DNA of 64,000 nt from Madurella fahalii (taxonomy: Eukaryota; Ascomycota; Sordariomycetes; Sordariales), in the NCBI GenBank assembly GCA_029876055.1, contig CM056876.1, positions 558,001 through 622,000 of the forward strand. The letters are read 5' to 3'. The notes under the pieces were generated by a model. The model did no database searches and was not told where the DNA came from. It saw only the letters and a list, made by a program, of their open reading frames with translations. Below are positions 47,758-58,222 of this stretch, one piece after another. The translations under genes and the position numbers were made by a program. Within the stretch, counting starts at the first letter, position 1. Every line of letters starts with the position of its first letter.

Positions 47758-48828
47758 TCAGCTCGCAAGCGAGAAAGAAACGGCTGCCGTCGCCCCGGCA
47801 TCAACAGGCAGGATCGCACCTGTAATCCAGCGCGCCTCATCGCCTGCAAGAAACCGGATCGCGCTCGCACAATCCCACGCATTCCCCTCGGTCCCAAGGA
47901 GGCTCCTGTTCCTACGGGCTTCACGCACCTCGGCGGCCATGCCGTCCCCATACATCATAGGCGTATAAAGCATCCCTATCGGTACAAAGCTCAACCGTCA
48001 GTAGGCACCCAGCAGGTAACCAAACTCGTGTAGCAGTACCGGCAACTACTCACCAGGACAGACACAGTTAACCCTTACCCCCTCTCTTCCATGCAACGCC
48101 GCCATCGCCCTCGTCATATTCACTACCGCGCCCTTGCTAGTAGGGTACAGCAGATGCGGCGTGCCCCCGCGTAGCCCGGCCACCGAGCCGACGTTCACGA
48201 TGCTCCCGCGGATGGGCTGCTCCGGGGTCCTCTGGTTCTCCATCATGGCAGGGATAGCGTGCCGCGCCATGAGCATCATGCTGGTCACGTTGATCTCCAT
48301 GCCCCGCGCCCACCCCTCCAGGTCGACGTCGACCGCCGAGCCCTTGGAACCTAGCACGCCAACTATGTTGACCAGGATGTCGAGGCGGTCGAAGGTGGCT
48401 AGGGTGGTGGTGACGACGCGGCTGCAGTCTTGCGGGTTGGTGACGTCGGCTGCGATTGCGATGCTGTTGGGGTTGTGGGGGCTTGCCTTCGATATCATGG
48501 AGACAGTGCGCTGAGCGAGGGAGAGGTCTTTGTCAACACAGACTACTGAGGCGCCGTCTTCGGCGAGGAGAAGCGCGGTTGCACGGCCGTTTCCGATTTC
48601 CGAGCCGCGGCTGCCGGCACCGGTTACAATTGCTACTTTGCCCCGAAGGTTCCGGCTGGGTCGGAGTGGTGACGGTGGTGATGTTGCTGGTTCGTTGCTT
48701 GGGGAGGTGGAGCAGTAGTACTGCTGATGGATCATTATTGACGTTCCTAGCCGCCCCCGCATGAGAGGCTGACTAGGTGCCCTCGTAGCTATCCTCGCTA
48801 ACTGGCCTATACACTTAAAGAATGCCAT
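47758..48828 (-). CDS. Short-chain dehydrogenase/reductase, possibly mitochondrial
   Basis: Exons are 48828-48054 and 47975-47758, giving 330 aa. The Rossmann nucleotide motif is KVAIVTGAGSRGSEIGNG (about residues 63-80), with a two-residue insertion relative to the usual TGxxxGIG. Then come the acidic CVDKD end of beta-2, a DVTNPQD stretch and NIVGVLGSKG (in place of NNAG). The catalytic part has GSIVNVGSVAG and YPTSKG (Tyr-x3-Lys). An intron of 78 nt (GTGAGT, branch CTGAC, ATAG) joins VCPG to MLYTPMMYG. A basic, Arg/Ser-rich N-terminal 40 residues look like a mitochondrial presequence. Substrate is unknown. Final residues ILPVDAGATAA are the usual C-terminal SDR motif. Confidence 0.85.
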
Positions 48829-49445
48829 ACCTGTAACGTTCTGAGGTCGAAGCTGTTGAGCGAATCTGGATGCATGCGTTTCCCCGCATTCCTCTCACCC
48901 CGCAACCGCGGCGTTCAGAGCTAAGTGCGTATTGACTTTGGCCGGGGTGCGAGGGGAAGTGGAAAGGCGGCTCCTTTACCCTTGTCGTTGATTGGGCAGA
49001 ATGGCAGTTACTGGTAAAAATAAGAACAGCCCTATGATGATGTCTCGTCTCTGAGACATTTCCTCGATAGTGCTGGTATTGATACTGCCTCAGTTGGAAG
49101 AGAGTGTCTGATGCAGTGACGAAGTCTCAGGAACGGTGGCAACTTGCTAATTGTATTTAGCAATAAACGTTTTGTATATACCGTTCTTACCTTTAAAAGA
49201 AATTTAAGTAACTATAGAATCGACGTAGACGTATCCAGATTCCTGGTAGAATATCCCATACAGCGAAATACCTACCTTACCGCCTCTTTGTTATTCGCAA
49301 TTGTTTCATTAACGACACCCTTGTTGAGCGTTCGCAAAGACCCCGAACCCAAATTACCATCTAGATCCTAAATATGTTGGACGTGGTCAGACCATACAAC
49401 CGTCGAGTATGCGCCGTCTGGCAGGCTTCTGACGCTGATATAGGC
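48829..49445. other. Intergenic, AT-rich
   Basis: No supported gene. The part from about 49130 to 49380 is AT-rich. Confidence 0.55.
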
Positions 49446-50844
49446 TTACACCACCAGATACAAAAGCCCTGCAAAATACGCCAGCATGACGAAGAAACAC
49501 GTCCCGAGTAGTAAATAGCGAGCCCAGAGGGGCAACCACGCCGGCCATATATCGCCCCATCCCTTTCCACGCACATCACCCTGGGTCGCTCTGCCAAAGT
49601 ATTTCCAGAACATGTGCCAAACGTCAAAGATTGAACAACTCTCCATCGCCTGCAAGTCGTCGACGGCCCCGAGATAGAACATCTCGATGTGACTCCCCCA
49701 CATGACCACCCATATAACGACGGGTCCTATCGCAACCGCTAGAGATGCTTCTCGCCACAACCAAAGTTCGACAGCGGTCGGGAAAATACGCACCCCAAGC
49801 AGCGCAATGGAGGCCGCCGTTGGCAACGGCCATCAGCGCCATCCAGATCTCAGCCTCGACGCTGTCGAGACACGACGTGATATCGTACTCCACATGGAGC
49901 AGCATATAGACGAACTTACTATCGACTATCCACTCTTTCACAAGCGCCGGGGTTGTACATGGAAGCGCCTCGTCATTTCCGGCGTCCTCGTTGCGGCTCA
50001 GTTCCGACAGACCCGCTTCGCTGAGGGGGGAGGTGATTGACATGGCCACGTTCAGCGGCTTGTGCAGCCAGCACAGATATGCGATGAGGGAGAAGGGGAT
50101 CTGGATCAGAACGTGGACTTCGAGAAGCGTGATCGGCAGCCCGGCAACCTTGCGTCCCACCCACTGGCCCACCATCCACAGGATCTGGAGGGTCACGATG
50201 ACCTTTGTGAGCGCATCGGCTTTGCTCTTACCCTCGATGTTGCGACGGTCAAAGTGCGCCTGGTCGAGCCGGCCTTCCTTGATCAGGTCCCGGGGAGTTT
50301 CATGCCTTAGCAGCTCTCTGAACCCGGCTGCCGTGATGGTCCTTGCACGGCCGCCATAATGGTGTGCCGTCTTGCCGCTGGCATCCTCAAGCGGCGATGA
50401 ACCAGAATCTGGCCCATCCCCTTTTAGGACGTAGCCTCCCATGACGACAAAGAAGGCCCCCGACATCCCCAGCCATCGCCGCTCGGCCGAGTTGCGCGGC
50501 CAGTAATTCTCCCACTCGCCGTGCATCGCCCTCGCCTGCTTGAGCTGGGCCACGGCAGTGCATACGAGCCCCTCGGGAATCAGAGCAGCGGCGATCATCC
50601 ATGACAGCCTGTAGTAGGCCAGGGCCAAGCTCTCCCGCCGCGGCGGAACTATGGCGATGTTTGGATGGACGGCTGTCCATACACACAACACAAAAGTGAC
50701 ACTGCAACTCTAGAGAAGTCCGACCGTGCCTCTCTCGGTCGGGTTGGGTTTATAAGACGGCTGAGTCTGGTTGAGGGGGAGTGGGGAAACGAGAGAGGGA
50801 TAGAGTAACAATGAGGAACCCAGGAAGTACTGAAGGGGGCCCAT
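49446..50844 (-). pseudogene. Broken secretory-pathway multi-pass membrane protein
   Basis: Starting at an ATG at 50844, a signal peptide (MGPLQYFLGSSLLLYP...) is followed in frame by ERGTVGLL, a TAG stop (codon 45, 50710-50712), then SCSVTFVLCVWTAVHPNI. In the fungal family this resembles, the position between ERGT...L and SC is normally Trp (in LWSC), so the stop is a likely Trp-to-TAG change. Beyond it several hydrophobic segments and a conserved-looking long loop follow to about 49785. There the frame shifts: AYFP joins TAVELWLWREASL in another frame (one extra base near 49780-49782), and then about three more hydrophobic segments follow to 49446. I know the family only as uncharacterised Pezizomycotina membrane proteins. 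One nonsense and one frameshift make loss of function likely, unless the assembly is wrong. Confidence 0.65.
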
Positions 50845-52200
50845 GGTTTTGAGCTGTCTCCGTTTCCTGCAATGGCTTGTCATGCAGTTGTTGTTTTTGC
50901 GTCGAGGTTTAAGTTCATAAGATATGTGCTACGGTGGTGGGTTAAAGTTGGTACTTGGGAATGATGATCGTGCTTGTCGGTCTGCAGCTTGATCACCTAC
51001 GTGTCCCGCGACAAGTGTGCGTGCTTCGTTGGGGAAACTTTCTGGTCTGCCATCCAACCGCGTTAACCGAAGCCTCCGCGGATGCAGATGTGCCGATTAT
51101 GCTTTCTTTACGACAGCGGTTTGGTTCAGACACGTTACTTGGCTGCCTGACTTAGCCTCCACTAAGTAGGCTTTTATTGATGTCCGATATCTTGACAACT
51201 ACAAAAGGCCACATGCCAAGTGGCTCGTCGGCTTCAATTATTGCGGTTACTCGCATAGTCACTTCGCAGCGGGCGCCTCTCCCCAATGGTCTTTGGCTGT
51301 CAGCAGGGACCGACGCCGTCTGAACGAAGCCACAGCGTCCAAGTCAGACAACACAACCAATCAGTGGCTTTGAGGTGGACATGGTCCGCCGGAAATCATA
51401 ATCATGATGCAAGTTCAATTAATTGCAGCAATGGCCAGAAACCGGAGCTCAGCCCCGTTAAGATGGGCCATGGAAGCTAATTCCCTTAACAGCCTCGACC
51501 TGTTGGGAGATTTAGGTACTTGTAACGATGTGGAAGTCTGGAATTAAACTTGTGTACTAATCCTTCCTTATAAATGTCATTACCCGGTCGACCGGTGCTT
51601 CGATCCTGCCTTTCTCGATGTGATTACACCATATCTAACAGAGCCGCTACTGGTTACTGGGGAATTCCTGTCCGGATTCCGGCTGATCCTGATAGCAAGA
51701 TAGTTGTTACGGATTCGAACGAGTGAATTGCCGATTAACTGGCGGGCAGAGCTCATGCGCATATGTAATATCTCATGCACGGTAATACCCCCGCAAGGTT
51801 TATGACCCTTCATACCATCACCCGATGTTCGGGCATCATGGTGTCACCTTCAAAGGCTCTATTCAGTGCTAAGGCCATCACACATGACCCATCAAACAAA
51901 TAATACATCGAGTGAGCCGAGCAAAACAGAGATTTTGATCGCCAACAGAAGGTCAGAATTCCTTATGGCCATACCAGAATTTTTATTCTTTCCGTTACGT
52001 CCAACACTCTGCTCTTGGCAGCGCCGAATTCAACTCCGTGTGGGTGCGGTAAAGGCCCATACCAACCTACCTCACGAGCGAAGGCGGCGCCGCCATCCTA
52101 GCCATGAGCAGTTCGCCCAGCTCGGCCAAGGTACAAGCCTTCTTGAGATTTCCCCTCCCTACCGCCGCCCTTGGAGCGCGCAACCATGCGCTTGCGGTAA
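50845..52200. other. Intergenic region
   Basis: No gene is supported. A GTTCGAATCC-like word on the minus strand near 51712-51721 resembles a tRNA B box but lacks the rest of a tRNA. Confidence 0.5.
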
Positions 52201-52880
52201 TTACAAGTAGTAGGCTATCCCCAGGACAAAGACGAGGGCGGCGATGGCGGCTCTCGCACCGAGGTCGGCTTTTGCGGCAATAGTGAGACTGCAGGAGCCA
52301 CCGGCATCGTCATTGCTACCGCTCGTCTGGTGTGGTTGGGAGCCAATTCCGGAAAGGGTCGAGGTAAAGGAGGACGAGGATAGTGTTGGCAGCGCTGTCA
52401 CTGTCGTCGTTTTCATTGGGGGGGGGGGGGGGGGGGGGGTCTTACGAGGCCGACAAATTGAATCTAACTCAGCCTGCCGCTTGCAGGTGCTCGAGTTTAG
52501 GTACTAACTCACGGAGCTTGCGATCTGAAGGCGGGGTGTAAAGGCCGGCACGTCAATGGAGCAAACGATTCTAAATGCGACATGGCATTCCGCCAGCGAG
52601 AGTCGCGGCGTCCATGTGCAAGATTCGTCCTGGGCGTTCTCTGAAAGTTCTCTGGTCAACTGGAGTCCAACCATGCGCCATGCGGCGGGTTCAACTAACC
52701 AGCGATCATACCTTCCTCTTTGAGTGCCACACTTGGACGTCGGAGGCATTATACAGCGTGATGGCCACAGGCCCCATGGCACCACTGCGGTCCACATGAG
52801 TGTGAATGGCACCCCAACAGCAGATCATAGTCGCTATTGAGGATGACGATCCGATCCAGGGCCCTAGACCCGGCTGAACG
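52201..52880 (-). pseudogene. Kre9/Knh1-like cell-wall protein remnant
   Basis: Read piecewise, the minus strand gives VILNSDYDLLLG, then VPFTLMWTA, then GPVAITLYNASDVQVWHSKRK, an intron (52660-52711) and LTRELSENAQDESCTWTPRLSLAE. A Ser/Thr-rich stretch with a hydrophobic C-terminal tail (52201-52416) follows. This is the order in Ser-Thr-rich GPI-anchored wall proteins with a Kre9/Knh1 N-terminal domain. Two frame changes (near 52812 and 52787) are needed in the first exon, and no signal peptide or ATG is in frame. A 22-base G run (52418-52439) separates the domain from the Ser/Thr tail, where the splice phases also do not match. It is likely a decayed gene. Confidence 0.5.
52418..52439. repeat. 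G22 homopolymer
   Basis: An uninterrupted run of 22 G on the + strand, inside the Kre9-like remnant. It is either an intronic tract or a Pro-coding C tract on the minus strand. Confidence 0.95.
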
Positions 52881-54256
52881 AACAGCACAATTGCCAGGAG
52901 CTGGCACCAGAGCCGTACTTATCTTATATTGGGTTGCGACCGTAAAGTTACGGAGATATTTGAGGCGATGCAGGGGGTAATCGAGTGCTGCGACGGAGTT
53001 GAGCCCCTTGTTTGCCGAGCCAGTCCAGTAAGCACTGCCTGGTCCACCCCTTTGCGCCTCTGTCCTGATTTGGCTTAACCTCATTGGTGGATCGCACGAG
53101 GCAACCTCGCAATTGTAATATTACACGTTTTCATTGTTGGGATGGAAGAGAGCAAATAGATGATTGTTGATGCTTGTGTATGTCAGTTGCCAGCTAATTA
53201 AGGGACTAAGAAGAAGCGGAAAGACATCGCTGACAACTCTGCAGAAGGTTGATTCAGATAGGGTAATGAACTTGTAAACTGACTCGGCTTTCCATGCAAA
53301 GCTTAATCCTCGGTAAATTTCGCCGACGGAGTTGATAAGCATTGCTGAGTCCGAGGGACCAAAATAGTATTAACCCCTCGTGAACGAGCCACGAGTAGAC
53401 TAGGCAATCGAGACGCAAATAAGTTTAGAGATACTGAACTTGGTGTGTAGATTTCGTAGTCGCGACAGGCTCTTCGGACTTTTGCCCTCGAGCGTTGGCA
53501 CTTAGGGTTGATTAAGGTAGGTACCGTACCTTACTTACCTACCCTAGTTTCAATCATAAGAGTCGACGACCTAACACGTTTGCCATACCGTACATTGCGT
53601 GCCTGAGTTTGAATGCGAGGGCGAGCATTGAGGGGCGACTCTTCATGTTGCCATATGAAGACAAACATCCCCAGAATCGTCCCATTAGGATTCATCCGAA
53701 CTCGTTGGCTGTGCATTGGGGCAGGATGGACATCCTGGGGGCGGTACGACCCTTCAGCCTCATGGTCTATTTCTTTGCGGCCTAATCTCACGTGCAACTG
53801 AGAACCGATACTGATTGCCACGTCGGGGGATGCCGAACCCTGGGTAGCGGGTGGGGAGAAATAAAGGCTACTATCTTACCACTGCAATCCATCGTGTAAA
53901 GTAGCGCATCGCCCAGTAGGTAGGTAAGATTAGGGATTTTTAGGCTTCCGGGATGGGGGGAAAGGGGTTCGCGTGGGCCTGAAGGAGCCTGATACCGGGT
54001 ATTCGGATCATGCTATTACTACGAACCCCTGAATTGCAAGGGCAGTGCTTTTCTCTCGGTGTTATTGTTCGGAATCGAGTGGCCGGCTCGGTACTGACTA
54101 ATTTCCGGGCAGGGTGGCAGCCGGCCTTGTTTGCTGACTACGGTCATCCTCCGTGATCTTGGCGGCCGGCCGGGCTTAGAGACCCGGGGGCGAGATCCTG
54201 CATCAAGCGCAGACAATGTGCGAATGCTGATACGAGGGGCTGTGTTGAAGTTCAAC
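52881..54256. other. Intergenic region with short inverted repeats
   Basis: An inverted repeat GGTAGGTA...TACCTACC lies at 53517-53543, and GTAGGTAGGTAA recurs near 53918. These TACCTACC-type words are frequent in this window. No gene is supported. Confidence 0.5.
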
Positions 54257-54263
54257 TATAAAA
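54257..54263 (+). promoter_or_regulatory. TATA box of the metalloprotease gene
   Basis: A TATAAAA lies 107 nt upstream of the ATG at 54370, followed by a CAA-rich leader (54310-54340), a common arrangement in highly expressed secreted-enzyme genes of filamentous fungi. Confidence 0.6.
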
Positions 54264-54369
54264 TACTCAAGAAGTTGCCTATCCGGTATCATGGGAAGTC
54301 ATAGCATCCCACCCCGCAACAACAACAAGAACAACAACAACTCCGCTGCTCTCAAGTTCTCGACCTAAG

Positions 54370-55393
54370 ATGCATCTCACAGCCCTCGCTACGGCCGTCG
54401 CCGCCATTATCCCAACCGCCCTTTCCGCGGCCGTAACCACGCGGCCAGGATGTGTCGCGCCGCCGCCGTCCGAGGAGGAAGCCGAGTTTCTCCGGGCATC
54501 GGCTATTAAGGCAATCGCCCATGAAGAGTCGGGTGGTATCAAGACGGCCGATGTCCCCATCATCGACATGTATGTACACGTCGTCACTCGCGGACCCAGC
54601 GAGGCGGACGGACACGTTCCGGTAAGAATCATCCTACCAAGCTGAGCACGACCCGCCGAGCGCAAGCTGACACCAAGTGCAATAGCTCAGCGTGGTCTAC
54701 GCTCAGTATAACCGTATTGTCGAAGACTTTGCGCCCTCCGGCATACAGTTCAACCTTGCCGGCGTTGACTGGTACCAGAACGCGACCTGGGCGGCCGACC
54801 AAGACCAGATGGCGATGAAGAGAGCGCTCCGCCAGGGCGGCTATGCCGCGCTGAACCTCTACTTCCTCGTGGACTTTGGTGTGGGCAACCCGGGCGGCAC
54901 GGGCTACTGCTATCTCCCCGTGCAAAACGCCCCTGCCCCGGGCTCCGACACGATGATCGTGGACGGCTGCACCATGGCACTCCAGACCATGCCGACCAAC
55001 CCGGACTGTGGCGGTTGCTGCAACTGGTGCGACACGGGGAGGATCGCCACGCACGAGGTCGGCCACTGGTTGGGCTTGGCGCACACCTTTGACGGCGGCT
55101 GCTCCGAGCCCGGCGACGGCATCTCCGATACCCCCGCCTCCGAGATGACCTCGGGCTGCCCGTCCGGCACCGTCGACACGTGCCCCGGAATGCCGGGCAC
55201 TGATCCTCTCCACAACCACATGTCCTACACAAATGAGTAAGTCCCTACTTCCGTTCGATCGCAAAAAAATTGGGATGGGTCGGGCTGACCAATGCGTGTT
55301 TTTACGATTCACAGCTACTGCAGGAACGAGTTCACCCCGCAGCAGATGCTCGTCATGGGATACAACTACTGGACATTGCGCCACGGCAAATAG
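54370..55393 (+). CDS. Secreted zinc metalloprotease, M43 (pappalysin-like, MEP1-type)
   Basis: Exons are 54370-54621, 54686-55236 and 55315-55393, giving 293 aa. It starts with a signal peptide (MHLTALATAVAAIIPTALSA). The catalytic motif is HEVGHWLGLAH, the extended zinc-binding HExxHxxGxxH of metzincins, followed by a Cys-rich region (TFDGGCSEPGDGISDTP) and a Met-turn region NHMSYTN. A propeptide of about 50-60 residues is likely. This is the usual layout and length of fungal M43B extracellular metalloproteases. The first intron (64 nt, ends AATAG) and second (78 nt, CACAG) keep frame and rebuild conserved residues (VP-LSVVYAQ and YTN-DYC). A TATA box stands 107 nt upstream. It is expected to degrade proteins outside the cell. 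Confidence 0.9.
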
Positions 55394-56796
55394 ATTATAA
55401 GCCAACTTAGGAATGGGAGGGTAATTGAATAGCGGGTATGCTGGATTCAAAGGAGTTGGGGAATGAGACACGTAATGGCACCACCTGTATATATGCGAAT
55501 CGCTCATAGCTACGCCAACATAGACCCATCAGTTAGTAATGACATCGATCATCACCGGAGATACGATCAGGCGAGGGAGAGCCGGCATTTGACACGTGTC
55601 GGACAAACCGGGGTCCCCGCAACTTTCTCAACCAGGTCTTGTCCTGCCTGGCCTGGGTAAATCCCCCTTGAGGCCCGGGGCCGGGTATGTCGGGGCGGGC
55701 CCTGGTGAACCTCGTGTTACAGGGTTCTTGGCTCGTCGTCCGCCTGAGGCAGGCTATTTTTATCGTCAAGCTTAAAATGCTGCCGTTGAGATCTGGTGGT
55801 ACCGTACTATCGTGTACTGTGATAGCATGGAGTTGAACAGCATGGCGTCGGCATGGCTGCACTTTTCGATGCGGCTGATCGTGACACCGGCCGAACCGCA
55901 CACGCAATGGGTTGGCGGTGCGCCTCTCCCGCCGGTCGTGTAACTCGAACCGGCGCTTTGGGAATTCGTGTGGCGTCCAGATTCCTACCTTAACCTTCGG
56001 ACGACGTTGGAGAGTTGACGTCGAGGATCCGTGAGAATTTGGATCGCCTCTATTATCCCAAAATATTTTACGCGCGTCGCAGCGGCGGCAAAGTCAGTAC
56101 AATAGGAAAAGTCACACGAAAGACGCGCCCGCGCCTGGAATGGAGTTCGGTTACCGCTCCCAATGGGCACCCCTTGCGTGGCACCACGGGAACATCCTGG
56201 TGGACCGTTTGTGGCATAGCGGGTGCTGCCGGCGCGTCTGCATCCCTGTTGCCAAGGCCGCTATGGATGCTGCGCGGTCTCGCTGCATTGTTGGGTCCGT
56301 CTGGAACTTTGGCCTGGGAGCATGGTCGAGAACTTGGAAATAGACTGCCGGTGCCCGGGTGCGAATGAATGTGCCGAGTTTACCGTATCGTAAATGGAGG
56401 CGACGAGAAGGCTTGGGGACTACTGCCCGAAATGTACGTATTTGCTCATCCACCGGTGCCCGCAACGCTGCCAGTGGTGGAGATGGTGAGTCGAAACTGC
56501 GGCTGAGGCAATAGTTAATGGGGAGCGGGGAGCCCAGTCCAGTTCGGGCATCGCGGCCTCTTCTAGACCCTGCTTCGGCTGCAAATATGCCTTGCCCCCT
56601 GCGTGCCTGGGTTGAGTTGGGCAAGGACTGGAGAACCATGGCTGTGGGCGAGGCTCTGTGTTGGGGTTCCCAGAGGCTCCTTGTTAAAACCCTTGATGTC
56701 CCCGATGTGGACCGGCTCTCTGCTCCCATTCTTGTTCAGCAAGGCCGGCCATCTCTACCACGCACTTGATCGGCTAGTAATTGACTCTAATCAACG
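55394..56796. other. Intergenic region without a recognisable gene
   Basis: Short frames only, up to about 190 codons on the minus strand (56151-56729), without family resemblance. I see no repeat. Confidence 0.5.
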
Positions 56797-58222
56797 ATGG
56801 CCGACGCCCCGATACCTTCAGGCCCTAATGCCGTGCAAGATGCTGCGCTGGCTGGTAAGAAGGAGCAGTACATTCAGCAAACTCCTGTCTGGGTGGTGGT
56901 GCTGAGGGCCGTACAAGTCTTGTTCGCTTTCGGCATTGTCGTGATGGCTGGTTATATCATCCATCAAAGAGCATTGGAGGCCAATGGATTTGCGGTCGCA
57001 TGCGTAAGTGTTCCCGCCATTGAGTCTCGCCTCTCGGTTCCGCAACGCATCGCCGGCCGCGACAGGGCTCGAGTCCTGATCCACGTCGGTCTGCCCCCCA
57101 AAAAATTCAAAATTTTCTAACGGGAACCGCAGACGGTCTTCACATGGATCGTGGTCACCTACGACTTGGTGACTGAAAAGGTGGCTTCTGCAAACGGAGC
57201 ATACAACATCTGGGCTGTCCTAGCTCTTGACCTCCTAATGGCCATCTTTTGGCTAGCATCGTGCGGCGCCAATGCCGCGCTCCGAGCGACCTTCACGGAA
57301 ACTGTCACTGTCCATGGGTGCTACAACGACGGAAGCATGATCAACAGCAACCACTGCTTCGTATCCAAGCGTGCTGACGGTCCTACTGTTGCCGACGACG
57401 TGGGCCTCGGCCTGATCAGTGCCATCGCAGGTCTAAGCGCCCTGGTGTGGTAAGTTGCGTCAAGACCATTGGACGTGAAAAGACTTACGAATTCAGTTAC
57501 TGACGGCTCGTGCGAACAGGCTCCTCTTCGTCGCAACCCTTGTCTTCCACGGACACACTTTCCGACTCTGGCACCAGGCAAACAAGAAGCCGTCGGATGA
57601 CAACGCGACGGTCGAGGCGAAGATTCAGGGGGCTCCGATGCTCGGCCCTCAGCCGGCCACTGCTCCCGCATACCAGCAGTACTCGGACCAGCAGCAGCAC
57701 CCGCCGCAGCACCCGCCGCAGCACCCGCCGCAGTACACGGCGCAAGCTGAGCTCCACGGGCATCCGCAACAAACTGCCGGCTACCCTCCTCAGCAGCAGC
57801 CTGTACAGTACCAGCAGCACCCAGTCCAGCCGGGCGCCGAGCTCCACGGGCATGCGCAACAAACTACAGGCTACGCTCAACAGCAGCAGGCTGTACAGTA
57901 CCCACAGCACCCAGTTCGGCCGGATGCCGAGCTCCACGGGTCTCAACAACACCCGGTTCAGCCAGACGCCGAGCTCCATGGATATCCGAAACAGACCGCC
58001 GGCTACCCTCAACAGCAGCCCGTACGATACCAGCAGCACCCAGTTCACCCAGACGCCGAGCTCCCCAGCCACCCGGGGACCCCCCAGCCTTATGCTGCAT
58101 ACTCCGACCTGAGCCAGACACAGTACGGACAGCAGCCTTACAGCCCACAGGGAACGCCAGCGCCGGGGCACGCGTACTATCCGCCTCCGCAATCCACGGT
58201 CTCAGCTCTCTCCTCGGCGTAA
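56797..58222 (+). CDS. MARVEL-like four-helix membrane protein with a repeat-built Gln/Pro tail
   Basis: Exons are 56797-57003, 57133-57449 and 57520-58222, giving 408 aa. Four hydrophobic segments (about residues 30-53, 70-81, 92-110 and 160-185) with a Cys-containing loop (HGCYND...NHCFV) fit the MARVEL-type fold of fungal plasma-membrane proteins. The cytoplasmic C-terminal half has no fold and is built of repeats: AELHGHPQQTAGYPPQQQPV and variants recur about every 30 residues, each followed by a QYQQHPVQPG-type piece. All introns have standard ends and phase, and the second is needed to avoid a stop after LVW. The role is unknown; such proteins often work in membrane domains or eisosome-like structures. 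Confidence 0.75.
57748..58080 (+). repeat. In-frame tandem repeat encoding AELHG...QQ...QHPVQP units
   Basis: Four units of about 90 nt (one shortened to about 42 nt) run head to tail, each starting GCCGAGCTCC or close. They lie in frame within the MARVEL-like gene, so unit loss or gain would leave the frame intact. Confidence 0.8.

Noticed and set aside
50749..50756. TATA box for a shorter form of the membrane-protein gene
   Set aside because: The TATAAAC on the minus strand is within the upstream coding part (between the ATG at 50844 and the TAG at 50712), so it is unlikely to be a promoter.
51690..51790. tRNA-like B box (GTTCGAATCC) on the minus strand
   Set aside because: No matching acceptor stem, A box or T stem could be built around it.
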